DNA of 64,000 nt, from contig CAWCWA010000024.1 of assembly GCA_963799085.1 (NCBI GenBank), forward strand, positions 139,650-203,649, read 5' to 3'. The stretch comes from AP-15 sp963799085 (GTDB taxonomy: Bacteria; Pseudomonadota; Alphaproteobacteria; ATCC43930; CGMCC-115725). A program made the position numbers and the translations under genes. How positions within the stretch are numbered: position 1 is the stretch's first letter; every line of letters begins with the position of its first letter. Positions 46,710 to 56,173 of the stretch are shown here, one piece after another. The notes beneath the pieces were generated by a model, which worked only from the letters and a program-made list of their open reading frames with translations, did no database searches and was not told the origin of the DNA.

Positions 46710-47723
46710 TCACCATCGGCGGGGTGAGGCCGGCAGCGGCGGCAGGGCCGGATGGCCGACGATGCGCCTGATCTTGTAAGGCGGGCGGCCGCGGGCCTCG
46801 TAATAGATGCGTGCCTGAACCTCGGCGATGATGCCGAGCAGCAGAAAGAGCACGCCCGAAAGGCCGATCACCGCGGCGAGCAGCGGCAGCGGGGTCTGGA
46901 TCAGGGAGGTGTCGTAGCCGTATTTGAGGACCAATGCCCAGGCGAAGGTGGCCGTCGCGAGCGCGAAGAAGAACATTCCGAGCTTGCCGAAGAACTGGAT
47001 CGGCCGGTCGAACGCGCGGTCGATGAAATAGACGATCAAGAGGTCGAGCATGACGCGGGCAATGCGGCCGAGGCCGTATTTCGATTTGCCGAATTGGCGT
47101 GGGTGATGCGCCACCGCGAGTTCCGTGACGCGCGCGCCCTCCCAGGCGGCGTAGATCGGGATGAAGCGGTGCATCTCGCCGTAGAGGCGCACGTCCTCCA
47201 CCACCTCGCGACGATAGGCTTTCAAGGTGCAGCCGTAATCGTGCAATGGCACGTGCAAGAGCGTCGAGATCAGCCAGTTGGCGATGACCGAGGGCAGGCG
47301 CCGGGTCAGTGCCGCGTCCTCGCGCGCCACCCGCCAGCCCGAGACGACGTCGTAGCCCTCGTCGAGCTTTGCCAGGAGCCGCGGGATGTCGGCCGGGTCG
47401 TTCTGGCCGTCGCCGTCCATCGGGATCACGACATCGCCGGCGCTAATCTGGATCGCCGCCATCAGGGCGGCGGTCTGGCCGTAATTGCGCGACAGATGGA
47501 TGACCTGGACCCGCGGGTCGGCGGCGGCGATATCGTCGAGGGCGGCGGCCGAGCCGTCCTTCGAGCCGTCGTTGGCAAAGATAATCTCGGCGGTCTGCGG
47601 CAGCCGGTCGAGCGTGTCGTGCAACGCCCGATACAGGATCGGCAGCGCCGCAGCCTCATTATAGACTGGAATGACGACCGAAACGTTCATCGCGGGCCTG
47701 TCGGCTCCCGGGCAATCGAGCAT
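46710..47723 (-). CDS. Family 2 glycosyltransferase, ArnC/DPM1-like
   Basis: A 337-residue protein of the polyprenyl-phosphate sugar transferase group. The GT-A domain begins VSVVIPVYNEAAALPIL near residue 13, with the aspartates of PMDGDGQNDPADIPRL near residue 96. Two membrane helices lie at the C-terminal end (FFALATATFAWALVL near residue 250 and LLAAVIGLSGVLFLLLGII near residue 285). It transfers a sugar to undecaprenyl phosphate in known members. It ends the minus-strand glycan cluster at its upstream side. Confidence 0.87.
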   Translation of the reverse strand: MLDCPGADRPAMNVSVVIPVYNEAAALPILYRALHDTLDRLPQTAEIIFANDGSKDGSAAALDDIAAADPRVQVIHLSRNYGQTAALMAAIQISAGDVVIPMDGDGQNDPADIPRLLAKLDEGYDVVSGWRVAREDAALTRRLPSVIANWLISTLLHVPLHDYGCTLKAYRREVVEDVRLYGEMHRFIPIYAAWEGARVTELAVAHHPRQFGKSKYGLGRIARVMLDLLIVYFIDRAFDRPIQFFGKLGMFFFALATATFAWALVLKYGYDTSLIQTPLPLLAAVIGLSGVLFLLLGIIAEVQARIYYEARGRPPYKIRRIVGHPALPPLPASPRRW

Positions 47724-48029
47724 CCTATTCGACCACGAAACAGTTACGAAAGCTTATGCAATCGGTTCGAGCCCGCGGCGCAGAACGTCCGGCTCACGGC
47801 CGGCGTTTGTGATTTACGCGATCTTCGGATTTCTGCGGCCAAGTTCGGCCCCGCAGCGTTTGAGGCGAGGCAGCGGATGGCGTGCGAGCCGTTGGGTGAA
47901 ATGAATTCGGAGGCCGGCGGAAATCGGCGGCCCGTTTCCCGAGCCTATTGGCTAAACCTCACCTGTCTGTGACCGTCGATCGGTGCCGTCGTTCAGGGCA
48001 ACGGAGATCGGCCCCCGTACTGCATTGGA

Positions 48030-48211
48030 AAGGTAGATGGTCGCTCGCCCGACCGCGCAACGCCGCCTCCAGTCCGGCCGGGCTGGCCTTGAGCCGCCGG
48101 TGGGCTAGTGCCGCCAAGGCCTCGGGGTCGGTCTCGCCTGCGATCAACGCTTCGATCACGCGACGGCCGGACAGGCCGACGATGTCGGCGATGACCGGGT
48201 CGAGCGATTAA
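48030..48211 (-). mobile_element. IS110 family transposase fragment
   Basis: The minus strand encodes LDPVIADIVGLSGRRVIE followed by a stretch rich in Ala/Leu with GETDPEALAALAHRRLKAS, matching the middle of IS110 family transposases. It starts after a TAA at about 48212 and loses similarity near GRASDHLPFQ. Only about 60 residues remain, with no ends or other parts visible. It is a relic of an element, not an active one. Confidence 0.65.
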
Positions 48212-49060
48212 TGAGTTCCGGCATTACAGGAGTTCTCCGGGAGGGAGCGATCAGATCGAAGTCGCGGCTCCGAATGAGCGTCGCGCTATCGAACGCGGCA
48301 GCGCCGCGTTCGAACTCAGCGTCGGTAGACCCGGCGGCGGGCGTCACGCCGTGCTCCTGCGGTCGCTTTCTACCCGTCGGTGAATCAATCGACGGCGAGG
48401 AAAGTCGTCTCAAAAAAATTTTCGCAAATTTTTAACCGCATCCAACCAAGCTCTGGGTCGTACAAACCAAATGTGAATCCTTATTCGCGTTCGAGTTGCC
48501 CCGGCAGGAGGGCGCGGGGTCTCGGGCCCGATGTTTGCCGCGGCGATGACGAGAAAAAACCCCAAATGCCAAGCGTCAAATCCGCTCATCAGACCACGCT
48601 AAAATTGCCATAATTGCATGGTATCGATAATCTCGGAACGCTCGAGCATGGGAGAAGGGGCAATTCATGGCCAAAGACCGGTTTGCTGTTTTTTTGTTGC
48701 AAATAACAGCGAAAACAGCAAAACCACGGCGACGCCGAGCGGTGCGAATTTAGCGTTTTGCACTGGCCGGAGACCAGCGTAACCGGCGTGGCGCCCGAAA
48801 TCCTGGCGGCCCGCTTCGGCGAGGGCGAGGGCCTCTGTCCGCTTCACGAGAAAACTCGCACGGAGCAGCCGCCGGTACCCTTTTTCAGTGAAGCGTTGCC
48901 GGCATACGCAAAACTCCTGTCAGATGACCGGAGCCAACGACCGGAAATGCATCGCCGACGCAATACCAGGCCCAGCAGCACAAACAGGATCGGATTTTCG
49001 GAAACTTGAATTCGCTTCGCCATGTCGCGTGCAGCGCCGAATGCAGCGGGATGCCGGCGG
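48212..49060. other. Gene-poor interval
   Basis: No gene is recognisable in this 850-base stretch. It is less GC-rich in places (for example around 48410-48480 and 48600-48720). The reading frames that are open here have no family features. One minus-strand frame near 49020-48850 starts MAKRIQVSENPILFVLLGLV after no good ribosome binding site; I do not accept it. The interval may be a decayed insertion site, given the IS110 relic beside it. Confidence 0.45.
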
Positions 49061-50227
49061 CTACATGAACATGTCCGGCATCTGGCCGAGAAGGACCTGG
49101 CCGCAGGTTTCGTAATGCGCGTCGCGCGACTGAATCTGTTGCGAGAGCGTGTGGATGTCGCGGAAGCGGCGCTCGAATGGGCTGCCGGGGAAAATCGCAT
49201 CGACGCCGGCCGCCTTGTAGGTCGATTGGGCGACCTGCAGCGCGCTCGAAATCGCATGGCTGCCGGCGAGCCGCGCCCGGGCGCGCTCTGGGATTGTGAT
49301 CGGCGACAGGGCGTCGGCGTCGACGTAAATCTCGGTCACGGTATCGACGAGATAGCAGCGCGCCGCAACCAACGCCGCCTCGGCGCGGGCGATTTCGGCC
49401 TGGATTACAGCACTGTCGGCGAGCCGGCCCACGCCGCGCGGCGTCTTGCGCAGGGCGAGGTCGATCAAGGCGTCTAGCATGCCGCGGGCGATGCCGAGCG
49501 CCACGCTCGCGATCCCGACCGAATAGAGCGTCTGCTGCGGGAAAGCGTAGAGCTTGCCCGGGTCGCGCCGCAGGCTCGGGTCCTCGCGGGTGCCGGTGAA
49601 CTCCTCGGGGACAAAGAGATCCTGCACCGTGTAGGATTCCGACGCGGTGCCGCGCAGCCCGATCGGCTGCCAATTGTCGAGCAGGGTCGCCTCTTCGGCC
49701 GGAAAGAGCCAGGTGCGGGTCGTCGGCCGGCCGAAATTGTTGAGGCGCAGCGAGCCGTCCGGTTCGACGACGTTGCCGTGCGCCCCCATCCAGCTTGCAT
49801 GCCGGCAGCCGCTGGCGAAATCCCAGCGGCCGGTGATGCGGTAGCCGCCCGGCACGGCGACGCCGCGGCAGTCGTTGGGCGGACCCCAGGCGCAAACGGC
49901 GCGCGGATCGCCGAACACCTGTCTGGCGGCGTCGAGCGGGAGATAGGGTGCGAACAAGCCAATGCTGTTGGCGATCGAGGCGCACCAGCCGACCGATCCG
50001 TCGGCTCGCGCCAATTCCCCAATCGCCAGGACGTAGTCGGCGGGCGGGGCTTCGTCGCCGCCGACAGCGCGCGGGTAGAGCAGCCGGAATAGCCGGGTCT
50101 CGTGCAATGCGGCCACGACCGGCGCGGTCAATCTTCGGTCCCGCTCGATCGCGTCTGCTTCGGCGGCGATCAGGGGCGCGAGTTTGCGCGCTCGCGCCAC
50201 CGCGTCCATTCCGGTCAAAACGTCCAT
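49061..50227 (-). CDS. Acyl-CoA dehydrogenase family protein
   Basis: A protein of about 388 residues of the acyl-CoA dehydrogenase-fold group that also includes flavin-dependent monooxygenases such as HpaH-type proteins. Segments include PRAVGGDEAPPADYVLAIGELARADGS near residue 50 (split here only for reading), NSIGLFAPYLP, and LRGTASESYTVQDLFVPEEF near residue 180. The C-terminal FAD domain has AGVDAIFPGSPFERRFRDIH. ATG 50227 (MDVLTGMDAVARARKL) is preferred for the start. It follows pqiA on the same strand with 56 bases between. True substrate unknown. Confidence 0.78.
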   Translation of the reverse strand: MDVLTGMDAVARARKLAPLIAAEADAIERDRRLTAPVVAALHETRLFRLLYPRAVGGDEAPPADYVLAIGELARADGSVGWCASIANSIGLFAPYLPLDAARQVFGDPRAVCAWGPPNDCRGVAVPGGYRITGRWDFASGCRHASWMGAHGNVVEPDGSLRLNNFGRPTTRTWLFPAEEATLLDNWQPIGLRGTASESYTVQDLFVPEEFTGTREDPSLRRDPGKLYAFPQQTLYSVGIASVALGIARGMLDALIDLALRKTPRGVGRLADSAVIQAEIARAEAALVAARCYLVDTVTEIYVDADALSPITIPERARARLAGSHAISSALQVAQSTYKAAGVDAIFPGSPFERRFRDIHTLSQQIQSRDAHYETCGQVLLGQMPDMFM

Positions 50228-50283
50228 CGGGCATCCCGCGGTTCGTGGCTCGCCGCCATTGCAGGCGTGCCACGTATTCGCTG

Positions 50284-51582
50284 TCAATGGGAGACGATGG
50301 CCCCGCGCGGTTCTGCCGCCCTCGTGCGGCGCGCCGCCGCGTCCCACATCAGCCGCGGGTCGAAGGTTTCGGCGGCGAACATCGTCAGGATCACAACGGC
50401 GCAGAACGCGAGAGCCCCGGCCCCGGGCTGGATCGTGATCACCGATCCGAAGACGACCAGCGCCCCCAACAGCAACTCCATGAAGATGTCGATCATCGAC
50501 CAGCGGCCGATGAAACGGACGATGTGATAAAGCCGGATGCGGTCGCGCAGCCAGCCCGCGCGCCCGGCCTGGATTGCGATCAGCATGATCGAGAGGCCGA
50601 CGAGCTTCAGCACCGGCACTGCAATGCTGGCAAAAAACACCAATGCCGCTAGAGGATATTGGCGGGCGGCGATCAGCTCCTCGACGCCGCCGAGGATCGT
50701 GCTCGGCTGGCCGGCGCCCAACTGCATGACGGTTAGCACGGGGTAGTAATTAGCCGGGATATAGAGGATCGCGGCGGCGATCACGAGCGCCCAGGTCCGC
50801 GCCACGCTGTTGGGCTTGCGCGCGTGCAGGGCACTTTCGCAGCGCGGGCAGCGCGGATCATCCGACCGCGGCAAGCTGACCAGGCCGCATATCTCGCAGC
50901 CGATGCCGGCGATGGCGCCGCCGCAGGCGCCGGCCGTCAGACCCCGGCGGCCGTCGAGCCGCTCCCAGACCGCCTCGCGGTCGAGCGCCGCGTCCGACCA
51001 GATCAGTACAAAGGTCAGCGCCAGCAGCGCGTACACGCCAGCGGCAAGTCCGATATGCACAAGGTCGCCGAGCTTTACGTAGGCCACAAAGACGCCGAAG
51101 ACGAAAACCTCGATCATCGACCACGGCCGCAGCCGCTCGACCCAGGCGAAGATCCGGCGCAGATGGGCGGGCGGGTTCGCCTCGTGCGACCGGATCAGCA
51201 CGTACAGCGTGCCCACCACCTTGGCGAAGGGCGCCACCACGGTGACGAACAGCACCGCCGCCGCCAGCGGCCCCATATTCTGCCGGGCCAGTTCCTCCGG
51301 CCCGGAAAACAAGTCGGCGACATGCTTGATGCCGGCCGTCTCCACGCTCATCAACTGCGTCGTGCACATGATGACGAGCAGCGCCAATGCCGCGAACGAG
51401 AGGGCTATGATGTGATCAAGGCGATGCGTGGAAGTCCGCCGCAAAGTCGTCGGGCAGCGCGCGCAGTGCGCCGTCATCCCGGGCCTCAATGGCGGCACCA
51501 TCTGCAGGAGGCCGCAGCCGGGACATTCGCGCAATTGCGGCGGAGTCTCGGCTTGGCGGGGTTTCGCCTCCCGCCGCGTCAT
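50284..51582 (-). CDS. pqiA: Paraquat-inducible protein A, two-domain membrane protein
   Basis: A 432-residue inner-membrane protein with two PqiA domains, each with a zinc-ribbon-like cysteine pair and four membrane helices. First cysteines: CPGCGLLQMVPPLRPG and CARCP near residue 20. Second: CEICGLVSLPRSDDPRCPRC near residue 210. It works with the MCE protein PqiB in moving lipids between membranes. ATG 51582 overlaps the stop of the lipoprotein gene (ATGA). Intact. Confidence 0.87.
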   Translation of the reverse strand: MTRREAKPRQAETPPQLRECPGCGLLQMVPPLRPGMTAHCARCPTTLRRTSTHRLDHIIALSFAALALLVIMCTTQLMSVETAGIKHVADLFSGPEELARQNMGPLAAAVLFVTVVAPFAKVVGTLYVLIRSHEANPPAHLRRIFAWVERLRPWSMIEVFVFGVFVAYVKLGDLVHIGLAAGVYALLALTFVLIWSDAALDREAVWERLDGRRGLTAGACGGAIAGIGCEICGLVSLPRSDDPRCPRCESALHARKPNSVARTWALVIAAAILYIPANYYPVLTVMQLGAGQPSTILGGVEELIAARQYPLAALVFFASIAVPVLKLVGLSIMLIAIQAGRAGWLRDRIRLYHIVRFIGRWSMIDIFMELLLGALVVFGSVITIQPGAGALAFCAVVILTMFAAETFDPRLMWDAAARRTRAAEPRGAIVSH

Positions 51583-52151
51583 CGGCCCGATAGCAGTAAG
51601 GCAAGCCCGTCGGCGAGTTGTCCGACGGCGGCGCTGATCGCCGCGACCTCGTCGCCGATGCCGGGCCCGGCCGGGGTAACGCCGAAGCGAAAACTCCGCA
51701 ATATCGGCGCGCCGCGGCCCTTGAATGCGACGCTCGCCTGGGCTTGCAGCACGAGGTTGCCGGCGGCGTCCTTGTCGAGCCGTTGGACATTCAACTCCAC
51801 CGTGGCATCGGGCGACGCCGACACCGCGCCGGTTTCGGCGAAAACGACGCTGCGCGGCAAACGCTGGCCCAGTTCCTCGATCAAGACGCGGCTCAACATC
51901 GCGCCCAAAGGCTCGCCCCACCAGTCGTTCTCCATCACGTCGAGACGGTAATTCTCCGACGAACGAACGATCTGCGAGCGTTCGAGATAGCGCGCCAAAG
52001 CGACCTGGTGCAGAGCGACGACCTTGGGGCCGCCGGGTTGCACCGTTCCGGGCACCGGGGCGATCGTATAGAGCGCCGGGTTGGGCGAGGAGCAGGCGCA
52101 GAGCGCCAGCAGAAGGCTGCCCGCGCCGCAGCGGCGCCAAAAGCGGCTCAT
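51579..52151 (-). CDS. pqiC: ABC-type transport auxiliary lipoprotein, PqiC-like
   Basis: A 190-residue outer-membrane lipoprotein candidate. The signal peptide has a lipobox with cysteine (SLLLALCACSSPNPAL), and the body shows the DUF330/PqiC pattern with LARYLERSQIVRSSENYRLD and WGEPLGAMLSRVLIEELGQ. It lies between pqiB and pqiA and overlaps both by four bases. PqiC anchors the MCE tunnel to the outer membrane in known cases. Confidence 0.87.
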   Translation of the reverse strand: MSRFWRRCGAGSLLLALCACSSPNPALYTIAPVPGTVQPGGPKVVALHQVALARYLERSQIVRSSENYRLDVMENDWWGEPLGAMLSRVLIEELGQRLPRSVVFAETGAVSASPDATVELNVQRLDKDAAGNLVLQAQASVAFKGRGAPILRSFRFGVTPAGPGIGDEVAAISAAVGQLADGLALLLSGR

Positions 52152-53848
52152 TCGACCCCGCCGGCCGGCCGGCCCTTGATCAGCGCCTCGGGGTGGCGCG
52201 CCAGCAGGTCGGCCAGCGAGCGGATCGAGCTGAGCGCGTCGTTGAGCTGAACCATCAACCGGCCGAGGTCGCGGTTGAACTTGGTGTTGTCGCCATAGCC
52301 GCTGTCGAGCGACAGCACCAGTTTGTTGGCGTTGGTCAGCGCCTTTTGCAATCCGGTCGCTAGCTCGGGCAATTGCTTACTCGCCGGGCCGAGGCCCTTG
52401 TCCAATTGCTGCACCATGTTCTGAGTGCTGGCGATTGTCTCTGCGAGCTGGGAGAGCGCCTTCTTGACCTGCGGACCCTGCGCCAACTCGCTGGTCGACT
52501 TAAGGATCCCAGCGAGGCTGGCGCCGATCTGGTCGAACGGGATAGTGTTGACCTTTTTCATCAGCTCGGTCGCGGAGGATTGCAGGCTAGCGAAGCTGCC
52601 GCCCGGCGTCGTCGGCAACACGAAGTCCTCGCCCTCCATCGCAAATGCCGCCGGCGGTGCGTTCGGCACGAATTCGAGCGCCACCTGCTGCTGGCCGGTG
52701 ATCAGGCTGGCGCTCTGCAAGGTTGCCCGTAATCCGCGTTGGATCAGAACCTTCGCCGCCTCTTCGGTGGTCTTGAACTTGCTCTTCGCGCCAACGCCGA
52801 GGATCCGCTCCGGCTCGATTTCGTACCGGACGGGCGCGACGATCGCATCCTTGACGGGATCGTAGGCGAGCCGGACATCGGTGACCTGGCCAATCACCAA
52901 GCCATGCATGGTGACCTCGGAACCCGGGCCTAACCCGCTTACCGACCCGGGGAAGTAGGAGATTATCGGGATCCTGCGGGTGTAAGAGGCGGCATTCGCC
53001 GCGTCGCGGTTGGCAAACAGCGGAAAGACGTGGTTTTCCGCCACCGCCGCTGCAGCCTTGATTTCGGTCGCCGGCGTGTCGAACGCGATCCCGCCGAGTA
53101 TCAGTGCCCGCAGCAACTCAAGCTGAACCTCAATCCCCGCCCCCCCCAGCTTGACCGAAACCCCCGAAGCGTTCCAGAAGCGCGTCTCGTCGTTCACATA
53201 GGTATCGTAGGGTGCCCGGACAAAGGCGTGGATCGTGACGTACTCGGCCATATTGGCGATGTCCCAGCCGAGCACCTGACCGACATTCAGGTCGCGGAAA
53301 AAGACTGGTGAGCCTACCGAGATCGAGCCGAGCCGGCTTGCCTTGACCTTGAAGATTTGCCCGGGAATGTGGGCGCCGAGGATCGGCGGATCCTCAAGGC
53401 CGGTAAAATGGCGCTCGGACTCGCCAGCCGTCGCGCCCGGGAGCATGCCGACGTAGCTGCCCGACAGCAAAGTTTCGAGGCCGGAGATGTTGCCGGCAAA
53501 GAGCCGCGGCTTAACCACCCAAAACACTGTCTTGTCGGTCAGGAGTGGCCCCGCCTGGTGGGTTGTCGCGATCGTGACGACGACGTGGTTGTGATCGGGG
53601 GCAAGTTCGAGGCTTTTGACCGTGCCGAAGACGATGTCCTTGAACTTGAGCTGCGACTGGCCCGCCTGCAGCCCTTCGGCCGAATCGAAGGTGACGGTGA
53701 TCGTCGGCCCTTCCTTCGACAGCGTATCCCAGGCGAGCCAAGCGCCAATTAGAACCGCCACCAGGGGAACTAGCCAGATGATCGAAACGCGCCGCGACCG
53801 TCTGGTCGCAGCTTCGGCCAGGACCGGCGGCTCGGAAAGATTGGTCAT
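52148..53848 (-). CDS. pqiB: MCE domain-containing protein PqiB
   Basis: A 566-residue protein with one N-terminal membrane helix (IIWLVPLVAVLIGAWLAW, about residues 24-41) and several MCE domains, the first beginning ITVTFDSAEGLQAGQSQLKFKD near residue 50. The repeated pattern GSPVFFRDLNVGQVLG and GSEVTMHGLVIGQVTDV shows further copies. MCE proteins form hexameric tunnels through the periplasm for phospholipids. The C-terminal 150 residues are helical and may be coiled coil. First gene of the pqiBCA operon. Confidence 0.9.
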   Translation of the reverse strand: MTNLSEPPVLAEAATRRSRRVSIIWLVPLVAVLIGAWLAWDTLSKEGPTITVTFDSAEGLQAGQSQLKFKDIVFGTVKSLELAPDHNHVVVTIATTHQAGPLLTDKTVFWVVKPRLFAGNISGLETLLSGSYVGMLPGATAGESERHFTGLEDPPILGAHIPGQIFKVKASRLGSISVGSPVFFRDLNVGQVLGWDIANMAEYVTIHAFVRAPYDTYVNDETRFWNASGVSVKLGGAGIEVQLELLRALILGGIAFDTPATEIKAAAAVAENHVFPLFANRDAANAASYTRRIPIISYFPGSVSGLGPGSEVTMHGLVIGQVTDVRLAYDPVKDAIVAPVRYEIEPERILGVGAKSKFKTTEEAAKVLIQRGLRATLQSASLITGQQQVALEFVPNAPPAAFAMEGEDFVLPTTPGGSFASLQSSATELMKKVNTIPFDQIGASLAGILKSTSELAQGPQVKKALSQLAETIASTQNMVQQLDKGLGPASKQLPELATGLQKALTNANKLVLSLDSGYGDNTKFNRDLGRLMVQLNDALSSIRSLADLLARHPEALIKGRPAGGVE

Positions 53849-54003
53849 CGCCGGTCTCCCCCGCTAAACGACGCCGGCCTTCTACCCCTTTCAGGGCAGC
53901 TGCGCTAGATCAGGTCCGGGGTGGTGCGCATTGTACCTCGGAAGTAGAAGGCTGAGATCCCTCGTAAGGTGGCTCACCGAGCGGTGGACTAAGATAAGGG
54001 GGT

Positions 54004-54576
54004 CTAGTCCTGTCCTAGAGGCGGCAGCCGGCGATGGCTGAGGTTGCGCGGCAATATGCCCAGCCGGCGCGGGTCCTCGAACGACACCGGGCGCCGGGCA
54101 TAGACGACGAAGCCCGCGCGCTGGTAGGTGGCGAGCGCCTTGGGATGGTCGAAGGTCGAGGTGTGCAGCCAGAAGCGCTCGATCGGGCGCGCATCCCAGG
54201 CCTGATCGATCGCCGCCTGCAACAGGTAGGGGCCGAGCCGGCGGCCGATGAAATCGGATATCAGACCGAAATAGAGAAGCTTGGTTTCGCGCGGCGCCGC
54301 GGTGTCGAGTTCGAAATAGCCGGCGGGAACGCCGCGCACGTAGAGGACGAAGATCTCGATCGTCGGCTTGCCCAGTATTTCGGCGAGTGCCGCGTCGTCG
54401 AGGAGCCGGCGCTCGAACCACAGCCAGGGCTCGCCGACCGCGCCATAGAGGTAGCGGTAGAACGACACCGTACAGTTTTCGGCGTGCATCAGCGCGAGCT
54501 TTTCGAGCGGCGCTGGCACCCGACGGCCGACCGGCCGCTCCAGCATTTCGAGGTAGGTGATCGTGTCGTCGAGCAT
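54004..54576 (-). CDS. GNAT family N-acetyltransferase
   Basis: A 190-residue acetyltransferase. The family core is seen in FVLYVRGVPAGYFELDTA near residue 75, the acetyl-CoA loop region FIGRRLGPYLLQAAIDQAW near residue 108, and the final TFDHPKALATYQRAGFVVYA near residue 142. It begins MLDDTITYLEMLERPVGRR, an uncommon head. It follows the sulfurtransferase gene by four bases and is probably in one operon with it. Substrate unknown. Confidence 0.82.
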   Translation of the reverse strand: MLDDTITYLEMLERPVGRRVPAPLEKLALMHAENCTVSFYRYLYGAVGEPWLWFERRLLDDAALAEILGKPTIEIFVLYVRGVPAGYFELDTAAPRETKLLYFGLISDFIGRRLGPYLLQAAIDQAWDARPIERFWLHTSTFDHPKALATYQRAGFVVYARRPVSFEDPRRLGILPRNLSHRRLPPLGQD

Positions 54577-54579
54577 AGC

Positions 54580-55449
54580 TCAGGCCTTGTCGGCTGGACC
54601 GGTCTCGACCGGGGTGTCGCCGGGCAGGCCCCATTCCGACCATGAGCCGTCATAGACGGCGACTCCTGGATGCCCCAGCAGGTGGGCGGCGAAGGCGACC
54701 GCGCAGGCGGTAACGCCTGATCCGCAGCTCGTCACAATCGGCCGATCGAGGGCGACCCCAGCCGAAGAGAACAGCCGCCGCAGCTCCTCGGCGCCGCGCA
54801 ACTGTCGGGTCGAGGGATCGGTCACCAGCTCGTAGGGAAGATTGCGGCTCGCCGGAATGTGGCCGCTGCGCAAGCCGGGCCGCGCTTCGGGTGTCGCGCC
54901 CTCGAACCGGCCGGAGGCGCGGGCGTCGACCACCTGCTCGCGCCGGCTCGCAAGATTAGCCATAAGCGCCCGCTTGTCGCGCACCAGCGCCAGGTTGAAG
55001 CGTGCGGTGAAACGACGGGGCGGCGGCGACGGGATCGCGGTGACGACCGGCCGGCCCTCGGCCCGCCATTTCGGCAGCCCGCCATCGAGGAGCGCCACGT
55101 TGTCATGGCCGAAGAGCCGCAGCATCCACCAGGCCCGTCCGGCCGAGGACAGGCCGGCGCCGTCGTAGACGACGACCCGGTCACCGTCGCCGACGCCCGA
55201 CGCGCCGATTTTCTGCGCGAAGAGTTCGGCCGTGGGGATCATATGCGACAGGCTCGTTCCGGGCTCACAGATGTCGTCGATGTCGAAGAACACGGCACCC
55301 GGGATGTGGCCCTTGTCGTAATCCTGGCGGGCGGTCGGGGTAACGCCGGGCAATTTGAACGATGAATCCAGGATCCGGACCGCGGGGTCGTCGAGATGCG
55401 CTGCAAGCCATTCGGTACTGACCAGCGCCTCGGGGCGGGCATAGGGCAT
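54580..55449 (-). CDS. Sulfurtransferase (two-domain rhodanese, SseA-like)
   Basis: A 289-residue two-domain rhodanese. The active-site cysteine is in VTSCGSGVTACAV near residue 237; the CGSGVT loop is that of 3-mercaptopyruvate sulfurtransferases, which move sulfur from mercaptopyruvate to an acceptor. The N-terminal domain has GHIPGAVFFDIDDICEP. It lies 12 bases after the AlaX-type gene and before the GNAT gene, in a sulfur/cysteine operon with cysK upstream. Confidence 0.87.
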   Translation of the reverse strand: MPYARPEALVSTEWLAAHLDDPAVRILDSSFKLPGVTPTARQDYDKGHIPGAVFFDIDDICEPGTSLSHMIPTAELFAQKIGASGVGDGDRVVVYDGAGLSSAGRAWWMLRLFGHDNVALLDGGLPKWRAEGRPVVTAIPSPPPRRFTARFNLALVRDKRALMANLASRREQVVDARASGRFEGATPEARPGLRSGHIPASRNLPYELVTDPSTRQLRGAEELRRLFSSAGVALDRPIVTSCGSGVTACAVAFAAHLLGHPGVAVYDGSWSEWGLPGDTPVETGPADKA

Positions 55450-55461
55450 CGCGATCCTTCC

Positions 55462-56173
55462 TTACTCGGCGAAGGCGACAATAATGCGTCGGTTCTGTCG
55501 ACCCTTGTTCTCGATTTTCACGACCGTCACGGGGCCGATTTCGCCGGTATTGCGGACATGGGTGCCGCCGCAGGGCTGCAGATCGACGCCGGCCACTTCG
55601 ATGAGCCGCACCCGCCCGGCGCCGGTCGGCGGCTTGACCGACATCGTGCGCACCAGTTCGGGTGCCTCGGCGAGCTCCGCGTCGCTGATCCAGCGCGGGC
55701 CGACCGGGTGCGCTCCGCCGATCAACGCATTCGAGTCCCTCGGCGATCGCCGTCTTGTCGAGGCTCGACCCGGGCACGTCGAAATCGAGCCGACCGCGGC
55801 CGTCGGCAACCTGACCTCCGGTCACAGCACCCGGTACGACGGCGCAGAGGAGGTGCAGACAGGTGTGCATCCGCATCAGCCGATGCCGCCGCCCCCAGTC
55901 AATCTCGGCGAAAACTTCGGTTCCGAGCTCTGGCAGCGCGGCGCCCGGCGCCGGCACGTGGATTATCTCGTCAAACGCGCCGCCCCTGAGCGTATCGACG
56001 ATCGCGATCGGTTCCCCCGAGGCGAGGCGAAAGAGCCCGGTGTCGCCTGGCTGGCCGCCGCCCATCGGGTAAAACACGGTGCGGTCGAGCCTGATGCCGC
56101 GCTCATCCGCCGCTGCAACCTGCGCCGCGCAGGAGCGGGCATAAGCGTCATCGCGAAACATCAGTTCTGTCAT
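55462..56173 (-). pseudogene. Alanyl-tRNA editing protein (AlaX-type), one frameshift
   Basis: The product resembles a trans-editing protein that removes misacylated serine or glycine from tRNA-Ala. It starts MTELMFRDDAYARSC, then TVFYPMGGGQPGDTG, and the zinc site HRLMRMHTCLHLL. The frame is broken near 55728 after LDKTAIAEGL; in the restored frame the second zinc part VAGVDLQPCGGTHVRNTGEI is present and the protein ends RRIIVAFAE. The start overlaps the stop of cysK (TAATG). Confidence 0.82.

Noticed and set aside
47755..47780. GGTTCGAGCCC resembling a tRNA T arm
   Set aside because: No matching acceptor stem or other arms are found on either side.
48408..48436. A/T hairpin AAAAAATTTT...AAATTTTT as terminator
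   Set aside because: It is only an A/T repeat without a GC stem, and no gene ends near it on either strand.
48844..49257. Minus-strand frame with MAKRIQVSENPILFVLLGLV
   Set aside because: The hydrophobic stretch is short, there is no ribosome binding site, and most of the rest is a shadow of the acyl-CoA dehydrogenase gene.
53890..54003. Possible tRNA-like stretch (GGTGGCTCACCGAGCGGTGG)
   Set aside because: It resembles a D-arm by eye, but no anticodon arm, T arm or acceptor stem can be paired.
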